Origin: Heligmosomoides polygyrus polygyrus
Taxonomy: Eukaryota > Nematoda > Chromadorea > Rhabditida > Heligmosomidae
Direction: 5' to 3'
Length of the DNA: 64,000 nt
Assembly: GCA_947396885.1 (NCBI GenBank)
Contig: OX377202.1
Coordinates: 61,964,034-62,028,033 of the forward strand
The notes below the pieces were generated by a model. That model saw only the letters and a program-made list of their open reading frames with translations, had not been told where the DNA came from and did no database searches. A program made the translations under genes and the position numbers. Below are positions 12,901-24,900 of this stretch, one piece after another; the first letter of the stretch is position 1; each line of letters opens with the position of its first letter.

Positions 12901-15900
12901 TGGCAACTGCGTCGAATAGCCGCATCGAGGAGAACAAAATCTTCATGGAGGAAGGCACCCCGGAGGGGCAAGGCAGTACTACCAGCAGTACGTGGGAGCT
13001 GCCGCCGCAAAATACCTCTATGGCCTATGTTATACTTCCGCGGGAGCATCCGCGGACGTCCGCGGACGGACGGTTCACCGCGGACGGTCGTCGTCGTCCC
13101 GGGGCGGCTAGCGTCGCATCGGAGCGCGTTTCCCGCGCCGAACTCCGCGGGACGACAGCCTTCCGCGATGCAGTGCACCGCGGACGGCTGCCTTCCCGCG
13201 GGCGGGAAGTATAACACCCCTCTCGTCGTCTGTCGGCGGCGATCCGCGGACGGCGGGAGTGGCGGGCCGCGACGAGTGGCCCGGCGCGGGGTCCCAACGC
13301 GGTTTCCGCCCATCCGCGGAAGCTCCCGCGGGAGTATAACAAGGGCGTTTAATACCAGCAGGAGCTGCTGGTACTAGAAGCCTTTTCGTCTATTTTCTAA
13401 AGTGAAAAAAGAAAAAATCGCATTTTCTTCTATCTTCTGAAGAGTTAATAGTTTTCCTAAAACTGCGAAAACTCTCCAAGTTATAACCATTTAGGGGCAG
13501 GAAACTGCGTTCTCCGACTTCTTCGGTCTCATGCGAAGGCTCACGCAATTTTTTTTCTACTGGAGGGAGAAAAGATATGAAGACGAAATTGCATTACATT
13601 TCATGCACTGCTTGTTATCCAAGAAAAAAACAAACTTTTTGGCAGCGATCCTCAATATGGTCGGAAAAAGGATCGATTTTTGCATAGGTTTTTCGATGAT
13701 AATAATTTCATCTAAATTTCATCTAAACAGCACATAGAAACAAAATAAAGCTTTATAGTATTTCAGACAGTGCTTGCTACCCAGCAAAAGCTTACGCTTT
13801 CTGTGCTGACCTTCCGTATCATCAGGCGGTTCAATTTTTGCACCGATCTTTCGTCGGCAGACCGTGCCAAACCGAACATTTTCCGAATTCTCACATCTAA
13901 AGTCGCCTCCTTCAAATAGAAATACTTTTTTATCCATGAACAAAATGGTAATTTTGAATGCAATCCCTAACCATATCGCAAATAGTTACAGAAAGGCTAG
14001 ATTCTTTTTACTGTATAATAAACGGGGCTCAAAATCTTAAGGGGTAGAGCTTCATCTCGTAACGTTGTCTACTCCCTCCAGGTGCGAGGTTCATCAACCG
14101 CTTACGTCCTCTAAGGGTGAAAATACCGCCAAACCCCTGATATGACATTCATCGGCATCAGGTTTGGCGGTGTTTTCACGACCGGGGAAGGGGGGGGGGG
14201 GGGGGTAAGCGGTTGGTGAGGGGGTCGAGCGTTCTATCCCCTCGTCCCCCTGGCCCGCCCACCCCCAACCCCCTGGGCTTGCTCGAGAGTCTAGTGGCTG
14301 CCTTACGAGATAATGGAGACGCAGACATTTGCCACGCCTCTGTTTAAAGGGCGGGGGATAGAACGCCACTCCGCCGGTTGGTGAATCCCAGCTAGGAAAA
14401 ATTGTTTCCGTGAGAAGATAAGTCATCGATTCTAAATTCAATGTAAAAATTCTGGTATATCTTCCAAAATGCCTTTAAATAAATTAAAATAAATAAATAA
14501 ATTACTATCAACAGTTAGCAGCAACATTTTTCAGAGTACAGCATCACGCTTCTCAAGGTAGAAAAATGTGTCCTACCATGTCATTCTGCTAAAGTCGGCA
14601 AAAAATTGAATTCTTCCTGAATGTTTCGAACACTCCTTCCAAAATCTCTTTTTAACAGCAGAAGAATAAGCGTTCAAAACTTTATAGGATTTAATTCCGT
14701 GTTCTTGCCCTTCAGCGAACAAAGCTGCACGCGACTCTCCTCATTGAAGAAGTCACACCTGGAGAGGCAATTTCCTAAGAGTTGTGCTCAAGAAGCAGAA
14801 ATATTACGAGACCAAGACACAATACGACTCCGCTTCATTACGGCGATGCCGCAGTGCGAACCGTCACCGATTCACCGATTTGAATGTCAGTCGCAAGCTT
14901 CTCAATTCTCTTGTTTTGGCTTTGAAGGCAAAATTGCGGAAAGGCTTCTTGTCGAACACTGGAAGGCTTCATAGTTTTCTGTGTTTTTCCCTCTCTTACT
15001 GAACCGATCGGGGTGGGTGTTGCGCGATTATGATGGCCGAAGGGTGTTGCGTCTACGATTAGTGATTGGTGTGGGAACGGCTTCACAGCATGGAGAAGCT
15101 TTGATCAAGCAACCAATATCGATCACTTAAGCGCTGCTATCGGTTTTCTCTCTTACTGAACCGATCGGGGTGTGTGTTGCGTGATTATGATGGCTGACGA
15201 AAGATCGATCAGGAAATCAGCCAAAATGGCGAAGCTGCGATCAGGCAATCAATATCAACCGATATTAATGATTGAGATTGATTGATTGATTTGAATGGTG
15301 ATATCGATTTCCTTCCAGACCTAACCGATTGGGATGAGATTTCGTGATTGCGTTGGCCGACGAACGCACTTCGCAGCAGGGTAGGTATTTCGACCGGACA
15401 GTCGATATATCGATTGATATTAACGACCGCTTCAGTGGCGCTATCGGTTCTCTCAGACTTATCCGATCGGGGTGTGTGTTGCGGGATTATGGTTGGTAAG
15501 GAGAGAGTTTCCCAGCTTGGAGAAGCGTTGATCAAGCAATCAGTATCAACCAATACTATTGCTCTTTCCAATCCCACAGGTCGCTACTGTTCTTCTGTTT
15601 TTCTGCTAGGTCGCTGCTTTTTCCATGCACATTGCTGCTAGGTAATTCAAATCCAGAAAGGTCAGGTGAGGCATTTCCCCAGTTGGGCACAAGAACCAAA
15701 CATAACTGTACTGTACTAATTATACTTTAACCATCCCTATAGAGTCACTAAACCTGTACCATACGTCTATGAGACTTACTAAACATCTAGGTGACTATCG
15801 AATTGTTACCGCAAGTCATGTGCAGAAGAGGAAAACACGCAAGCTGCCTGGACAATGAAGCAAAAGGAGAAGGGCCTTGCGCATTTGTATTATTTTCACG

Positions 15901-18900
15901 TCAAATTGGACACTCTTCTAAGCTGGCCATGAACTTTGAAATTAAATTAAACGTCTTCCATATCCAGACTAGCTTCTTACAGGTTAAACTAAAGACCCTT
16001 CCAAATGGATAGAAGAATGTTTGCTCAATGAAAACTTAGAATAACTTTTTTTGAATTTTTTTACTTCAGCTGCCGAATGGGAAATAATTTTATAAAATTT
16101 TATTTTTGAGAAGAAAAATTATAAATTAAATTTAGTTTTAAAGCGCAGCAATGCAGCAGTCATGTAGTGCACTAAAAGACTGGATCGCGCCATGCACTCT
16201 GAAAGCAAGTCGGATAGTTTGACTGATTACTAGTGTAAATACTGCTAACATGCAGCAAGAAAGTCAGGATATGTGTGTGTGTTTTTTACAATTGTTTATG
16301 TTACACCGTTTGCAGATGTGAAACTGGATGCAAACAGAAATTTTGTATCAATCGAATAAAAATCGCGAAATTCTGGACGGAGGCTCTCTCTGTTTTAGAA
16401 ATATGAAACGGCCACCTTCTTGCTCTTCAAAACATGCTTTAAATCATTATTTTCCTCGGAAAATAAAATTTTTATAAAAATTCAAACTATGTGTTCTTTC
16501 ATTGGGAGGTAAATTAAAACTCATAGGAGTTATACTAAAATTTTCGTTGAACAAAAAATTGTTTCTAACATTTTTGGAGAGTCTTTAGTTTAATGTAAAA
16601 GAAACTCGTTTCGATTTGGAAGAGTTCGCTTAGATCTCAAAAGTCTTAGGGTAGCTTAAAAGAGTGCCCATTTTGACGTGAACAGTGTCCAATTAGATTT
16701 GAAAAGTGTCCAATTTGGTTTGAAAAGTGCCCATTTTGATGTGAACAGTGTCCAATTTGCTTCGAAAGTGTCCAATTCGACGTGAAAATGGTGTAAATAA
16801 GATTTATTTCCCGCCGACCTTGTCATCTTGTCAGTTTTGTGATTCCTCGAACGTAGTTTGTTGGATTTGACTGGATGGTTCGTGAAGCATTAATCGAATG
16901 CCACAGTATAGTAATGAACCAGAAGGGTCAGGTGAGCCATTTTCTCAACTGGGCACAAAATACAAACATGGTTGTACTTTGTTTAGGCTCTAACTTTCAT
17001 TCCTCCAGGGTCACAAAACCTGTCACGTGCATCTATGAGACCTACTAAATATTTAGCTGACTATCAGTTTTCCTACCACTATACCTAAGAGGATGGTATC
17101 TTTGTCCTGAGTCACCTTTTCCGAAATTCGTCAAACCTCGTGGCTTAAAGCACGACGACAGGACAGCAATATCAGACATTCGATTAGGCATGACAAGCTG
17201 CAGTCGGTTTGAAACAACCCCAGACGAAGCAGGTCTGCTGACGAACATTCTCCTAAGTTGTTAGTCAGTTTAACTTTCTGTGCCAGCACGAGGTTTTAGG
17301 TGGATCTTTATTTAGCAGGGCCTGACGTTTCGACTTCTCGTCGTCTTCAGAGGCCAATTGGATCCACCGCAAGGGCTGATGTTCGCCCACGTCAGTAATC
17401 GTCCCTACTGGCTTACTGACGTGGGCGAACATCAGCCCTTGCGGTGGATCCAATTGACGATTCGTCCCTACTGGCTTACTGAATTTCGCGATTTTTATTC
17501 GATTGATACAAAATTTCTGTTTGCATCCAGTTTCACATCTGCAAACGGTGTAACATAAACAATTGTAAAAAACACACACACACACATATCCTGCCGGCGA
17601 AACCTGCCATACCAGAAGCCGGCGAAGCAGGCAAGACTGGCGCGGCCGCGGCGTGGGAAAGCCGGTGACTGACGCTGGTGTGTGATATATAGAAAGCTGG
17701 ATATTGAAAATTTCTTACCAAACTTGCATCAAGGCTTACCTTGGTGGCAGCTCAAGATCATCAATCTTTCTCGACTGACTTTCTTCAACCTCAGGATACA
17801 GAATCTTAGCACAAGCGAGCGAACCAGGAGCCGACATCAGAGTAGAGGAAAGGAGGTACCTGGTAAGAGCACTGAAGAATTTCTCAAAACTGGCTATGCA
17901 CTTTGCTAGGTTTGCCACTTAGTTATAATGTATAGACGTCTGATGGCTAATAGAGCTCCAATCTTAGCAGCAAATAAAGAGAAAAGAAAGTGAGTTATTA
18001 TCCAGCTTTATCCAGCTTCCAGTATTTTTCTATGTTATAGCTATGTACTACTGTACTTAGCAATATTACTTGCAAGCTTTACATGAATTCTGGCCCTAAG
18101 CAAGGGTTTGGCACAACGTCTGATACCATTACCTAGATAAAGTGTGATAGATAAAGTGTGATAGATTAGAATCCTAATATTTTTGCTAAAGTTGTTATGC
18201 ATAGCTTTTAGGAATGAAGCTGTGATGGCAGTAGTGAACATGAATTAGCTCCTGATGTCCATGCTTCTTTAGATTTCCCTAGCTTAACGGTTAACCAGAC
18301 GTTAAAAAAATGTTCGTCACTCAGAGAGTTTACCGACACATGAAGCATTTAGAAAGGACTGCGCGTAAGGATGGTGGAAGAACAACTGGGCTGCCTGGCA
18401 CAAAGGCAATGTCAAGTGATACATCGCTGTATTGATTAGAGAGGGAGCAATAATCAGTTAGGAATATTGGATAGACACAGAATTCATGATGGGGCAAACC
18501 ACATTATCCTTTGATACAAAAGTGGACCACTTTGATCGTCTTGCCCGTCTGAAGGCGAACTTAGTAGGATATACCAACCACATCTATTACCATATTCATG
18601 TCCTAGAAGCTGTGTTGTCTAAAATTAAATACCGTTGGGCACACTTGACACCGCAGCATACATTTGAGGCATTCAGGAAGTCTCACATTGATTATTTAGG
18701 GTAATAATGTTGACTTTTAAATTCCTAATAATCATGTCAGTTCGTATCGAGGAATTTCTGAAAAGAGTCTAGCATGTTACAGAAGGTTTTTGTAATCTTA
18801 TTCCTCACAGGGTCCCTCTCAGGAGTATTTAAGGGGCTATCACCGTCAGACGGTGGCTAACCACACTATCAACATGTTTTGTGACGATGAAAACTCTGGC

Positions 18901-21900
18901 GCAGAGCAGAACTCGAACCCGTACCTTCTACTGACCGGACGGGAATGCTCTTTGCCATTACACCACAGACGCTGCCCGATCGAACACAGCATCCATACTA
19001 TCAGCACTTTGGGAATGGTGATATTCCTTGCTGACAGGGGAATACATTCAGCTTCACGTGAAACTCAAAATAGATACCTACAACTGTTGAAACGGCATTT
19101 GGTGCCGATTACAAACTCGAAAACCAAAATTGCTAAACGCATTTCCTGAGCGCACTTCGCATTGACGCCCATTGAAATGTTCGGTCACTAGGCCCTGCGG
19201 GTGGCTGCTACAGCGGTTGCGCCCGCTTCCTGAAGGGAGTGTCGAAGACGCAGCTCCCGAGTGTGGCTTCGCATTTGTATGTTCACACGACTGATACTTG
19301 AAGGGACCTTCACTCGTAATGACGCACACGCTATGACTAACAGAATAAGGCTGGCGCTGATATTATTCTAAAACTACGTCTCATCTCGTCAGTGAGCGGC
19401 GACATTTGTGATAGCGAGTTTCTGGCTAAGTTTTTCTTCGGCACTAGTTAAAAGTTCCGACTCCACCGACAAGACTTCGGCCGAAAAAATTTTTTTCGCT
19501 GAAACTTTGTCTAGGGGGTCATTTGGGGTGCTGATCACGAATCGGATATCCGTTTTTCACGATTCGGTCGGAGACCACCCATACCGATAACGTGGGTGGT
19601 CCAGGCAGGGTCACCGATTTCGCTGAAACTTCGTCTAGGGGGTTATTTGGCCTGCTGAACACGAATCTGACATCCGTTTTTCGTTTTACGTTGGAGTACG
19701 GTAGGTTACGGCAGGTACAGGTAACTAAGGCTGCCGAGTCATAGTCACCAATTTTGCCCAAACTTCGTCTAGGGGGTTATTTGGGGTGCTGATCACGAAT
19801 CTGGCATCCGTTTTTTGTTTTACGCTGGAATACGGTAGGTTACAAAAGGTACGGGTGACTAAGGTTATGGTCACCGATTTCGCCCAAGCTCCGGCGTAAA
19901 ACGAAAAACGGATGTCAGATTCATGATCGACACCCCAAATAATCCCCCTAGGCGAAGTTTGAGCAAAATCGATGATTATGACCTCGGCAGCCTTAGTTAC
20001 CTTTAGCTACCGTAATCTACCGTAATCGGTCGCAATTTCAAAAACGGATGTCAGATTCGTGCTCAGCACCCCAAATAACCCCCTAGACAAAGTTTCAGCG
20101 AAATTGGTGACCTTGCCTGGACCACCCATGTTAACGGTATGAGTGGTTTCCGACCAAATCGTGAAAAACGGATATCAGATTCGTGATCAGCACTCCAAAT
20201 AACCCCCCTAGACGAAGTTTCAGCGAAAAAAGTTTTTCGACCGAAGTCTTGTCGGTGGAGTCTGAAGTTTTAACTAGTGCCTTTTTCTTCAAATACTTTT
20301 GTCTTTCTTACACGTCCTTTATGTTCTGAATCTTGCTTTTAAGAAACCTCTAGTCAGTGTTCTTTTTTGTGCTTTTGTGCGCTACGTACTGCAACTGTCA
20401 CTCTTAACAGAACTGTATCCGATCGTATTGATTACGCCGTTTGCATTAAATTTTGGGTCATGTCTCAGCGCACTAGGATCACGAAAAGATCATCTGATGT
20501 GTCCACCGACAAGAGTCAGAGGGTCGCTGATACTAGTAGGAATTGTCCCGCTACAGGTTGACTACTTTAACTTATCGGTTAGTGAGCTTATCAATGCCGT
20601 TTTAGAAAGAAATAAGGATCCCGTTATCGAGTGGATGATCTATGCGCTCATCTCCAAGTTACCTCAAGAGATGGCGGAACGAATTGAAGAGGAAAAGAGA
20701 AAGAAGCATTGTAATTGAATGGTTGCCTGAGCCAGACAGCGACCTCTCTCCGTCAGCGAAGCAGAGGGACCTCGAAGGTAAGGTTAGTGAAATCTTTGAT
20801 GTTATTAATCTTGAGTGCCGCCCTCTGGAGTTATACAGAATGGACAGATAGGAACGCGGGCGTATCCGCAACGTAAAGGTAGTGCTGCCTTCGAAGTCGT
20901 ACTCGGCAACTGCCCTTTCAAGCGCTTCGTGGGTCGCCTGCATTTGCCAAAGTTCGTTTCCGCCGGAGACCCAGCAAGAGCGGAAACGAGAGTTCGAAAA
21001 AAATGCGCGCATTCACTTTGCTAACCCTTAGCAATGATTTTCAATGTTTCTTTATTTTACAGTGAAGTTCCTAAAATTTGGATAGAGTCAATCATCACGG
21101 CTATTCCAAAAGCTCAAAATTCAGCACTTGTGTCTTCCTTTTGACCCATAAGCATAAATCCTACCCCAATAAAGATAATGGAAAAGATTGTACGTGATAA
21201 AATTGTTGCATGGTTCACTAGAAACAAATCAATACCATTGGAACAGCATGGATTTACTGAGGGAGGTTCTACTACTACACAACTCGCCGATTGCACCTTT
21301 GATTGGAGTCTTGCGTTGAATAGTGGAGACTCGGTAGATGTTATTTACATTGATTTGTCAAAGGCGTTTGATAAAGTAAGCCATCAAATGCTTCTAAAAA
21401 GCTCTATAATCTTGGCATTACAGGATCTTTGCTTCGGTGAGTTCAATCTTGTTTGCATGAAAGGCATGCGGGTGAAAGTCGGTAATTCCTTTTCGAAGTG
21501 TTATGATTATGGAAGTGGGATTCCCCAGGGAGGTGTGCTGTCACCGGTTCTTTTTCTTGCATTCATCTGCGATCTTCCTGCAGCTCTATCACCATACGGA
21601 TCTGAATTTCAACTCATGCCATTGTCCCTGTACCAACCGTCGATCGTATAGTATATACATACATATGAAAGCCCCCCTATTTGTCTGGCTAAGGGATCTG
21701 GCAGGGCCAAACACATTTTGCTTTTAATTGAACGATGGATATTCCACCAATATTTCTTATTTCAGGCTTTCAGGCATACGCTTCAAGACCTTTGATAAAG
21801 GTAAAGAGGGCGCTCTTGCACAGGAGAACGCTAAAGGGCCAGACTCATCGCTACCCTTACAGCTACACTTTTAGGCAAGATTTATGAAAAACGCGCGAAT

Positions 21901-24900
21901 ACCGCAAAATCGCGATTTTTGCGGCACCTATTTAAAAGGCGCGTCCGGTACTACCTACCACGTATTGGGTAAAATATCGAAAAAGAACATCAGATTCATA
22001 ACTAGCACGGCATAGGAGTGAAGGTAAACGACGAGAGACCAGCTGCAATTGGAGGAATCGGCAAAAATCGATGAGAAAAAATTCATCGAGTATCGGCAAT
22101 TTATATACCAATGGATAGTACTCGAGCTGCTAGCTCTACTATGTTGTTTTTCAGGAATATCCAATTTCAAAAGAAGCTATTCAAAAAGGCCGCTTTGGAG
22201 TTCCAGAGCTGTATTGCGTACAGGGAGAGGCATGAGGTAAGTTGCCATGCTTGGCTAGGCTTCCAACGTAGAAATCATGCAGCGCGAACTACTCCATCGA
22301 AATTGGATTGCAGAGGATGGTAGTGGACAAAAATTAATGGCAGCTTGTTTAAGAGCCAAGAAGTTTGGAGCCTGCTCAACTTACTTCGGACATGCTCCAA
22401 AAGAAACGTAGGCAGCGAACAAGGAACCTGCTATGCACGAGAAACCGCTCGCCATAATAGCATGCAACTCCGACGTAGTCTGCTTTTCCAGATATGGGCG
22501 GATCAGAACACCAGCCTCGGCCTGAATCATTTTAACATTTTCAGGTAGCCGCAAAAGGATAATAAGCATCATCATCATTATTACTATATATAATCGAGAG
22601 AGGCATGTACTCTTATGTGAAGCCCGCCGCGCTGAAGCCGCCGCGTTGAAGCCTGCGGCCGTCGCGTTGAAGCCGACCGCGTTGAAGCCCATAGGGTTGC
22701 GTTCTGTACGAGTTTACCCTCACCCTTCAATCAGGCAAATATTGATATCGATATTATCGATTTTTTGAACGGTGTTATTTGTTTTCTCTCAGACCTAACC
22801 GATTCGGGTGTGTGTTGCGTAATTACGATGGCCGACGGAAGGCCTTCATATCAGATGGAGTTTCGATCAGGCAATCAACCAGCATGGAGAAATTTCGACC
22901 AGACTTACTTCGCGCGTTGGGTCACCAAGCTATTTCTAGCTGCCTAGGACCACCAATTTTCAGCAGTGGAGCAGGACAGGCTAGCAAAGAAAGTTGGTCG
23001 CCTGCGCTGGCTTCGGCTACGTATGCAACCAAGTCCTGGGTCTCAATTTTTAGCAGTGGTCATACTATAAATGATGCTATAAATGATGACGAACGCTAGT
23101 CATACTATAAATGATGCCAACGCAAGAAAATACGAAATCCTGAAAAAAAGACAAGCCAGCAGACTACTGAGGGCGATGTATTAACATGCGATAATGCAGA
23201 AAGTTTATAAGAAAAATTCTTCTTGATAGGGTCTAAGTAGCCTACCTGGCCAAAGAACACGCAGCCACAGGCATTCAATGATTCAACAGCTGTTGTGCCG
23301 AGCGTAAGTTCCATCAAATAGGCCATTCGCTTTAGTATCCATTGCATGATGCCGTAGTAGTAGAGAAGCGAGACTACCGATCCGAAGAACACGATAACTT
23401 GGAGGGCCTATAATATAGCATATTGCATTGTTTTGGGCACGGCATTATTTTTAACTCATACATCTTCTAAATTAACTGGAGTTACTCTCGCGATACTTCG
23501 TAGAGCTTCGTAATGACGTGCATGTGTCGCTTGTGCTGAATCCTCTCCAAAATCCTGCTTCTTCGCATGGCTTTCCTTCGTGCAGTGTTCTGCTGATCCT
23601 GTTAAGAAAGATTGGAGTGAGCAGCTTGTAGACTATGGGCAGCATTCAGATCGGGTGATAGTTGTCAATGCCATGTACGTCTCTCTTCGTGTACAGCAAG
23701 ACGGTCTTTCTGGTCTGCCACTGAGATAGAACCTTGCACTCCGACAGGTAGCGTGTGAAGAGCCGCGTCAGTGTGCTGGTGAGTGCTGGCGGGAGGTTCG
23801 TCAGTTCTTCGGGTCTGGTCCTGTCGGGACCAGGTGCTGTACGTCTCTTGACCGATGAGATGGCGTGTCGGATCTCGGAAGGGAGAACAGAGGGGTCGAC
23901 GCATATATTCTGCGGAACATGGCATGGGGCAGGTGTACGTGGCTATCGAAGAGATCAGAGTAGAAGTATCTTCTCCTTTGCTCTTCTGGAAGAGGCGACG
24001 GCACCACCAGTGCCTCTAAAAATGGAAATCCTGATCGAATGTGGCGAAGTTTCGCCGAGCACTGCAGAAGCACATACCGGACGTGGCTTGGAAGAGATCG
24101 GAGCACAAGTCGTGGATGATCTTCTTCATTGCCTTTCTGGAAAACGTAGCGGTTCCAATAGCGTCGGAGAGCGGTCGTCTTCGTCTTGTAGTTGGCAAAT
24201 TTCCCACGGGCATTGCTCAACGCTGCCTCTGTAGCTTAAGCAAACACTTCCGCCCTTCTCTCCTTAAGATGTTCCTTTATCGCCGCTCTGCATAGCTTCG
24301 CAAGCTCGGACGTCAGTTGGTAGTTGCCTGACGCTCGTGCTGCTCCACGCTGGCGTATCAGCTCGAGTGTTTCCGAAAACAGACATCTCTTGGTGGTTCT
24401 TTTGGCTCCCTTAGCACTATCGTGGAGATAGTGCACGAAGCGGTCGTATTCTTCGTCAGTGTTGTCCATGACGGCGTCTTTCTAAAGGCCGGCAAGAGAG
24501 GTAAAAAAGTCCCAGTTCTGGGAATCTTCTTCTTGAAATTTGCGGCCTTCTCTCCTTGACGCGAAAAGCGGAACCTCTCGCGAAGGAGCCGGTGGTCCGA
24601 TCCCGTGTAGAACTCGGGGGCGACGAAGACATCGGTCAAGCAATACCTGCGGTTGAAGATGATGTGGGTGGTTGTCGTTGTGGTACTGGTCACCGGAGGA
24701 TTCCTAGGTCCATCGTAGGGCGGGGAACTTCTGGAACATTGAGGTTCCATGGATGGTCTTGGTCGTCATGATAAATACACTGCTTTTCGCCTTGCTCGTT
24801 CCACTCCAAACCGTGGGTTCCGATGTGAAGTTCTTCCGGCGACCTTCGTGGTCCGATCTTGGCGTTGAAGTCGTCGACGATCACCTTGTAGAAGGTGTGA

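Larger units (their letters stand above)
8290..13018 (+). mobile_element. gypsy-type LTR retrotransposon, 5'-truncated and frame-broken
   Basis: Order of domains: CCHC zinc knuckle, aspartic protease, reverse transcriptase, RNase H, integrase with GPY/F end, then an unassigned module. This protease-RT-RH-integrase order is that of gypsy (Ty3-like) elements. Most of gag and both LTRs were not found; the coding start sits within 40 bp of the mariner's end. At least four frame shifts and some stops are present, so no product is expected. It lies antisense in a transporter intron. A Tourist-like element follows at about 13022. Confidence 0.92.

Noticed and set aside
12849..13377. Overlapping open frames of 105-170 codons on both strands
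   Set aside because: They arise from the CCGCGG-rich Tourist-like element and the palindromic codon pattern it creates; no recognisable protein.
14985..15560. CRISPR-like array of regular repeats
   Set aside because: Units of 163 bp without short repeats and unique spacers, in a eukaryotic genome.
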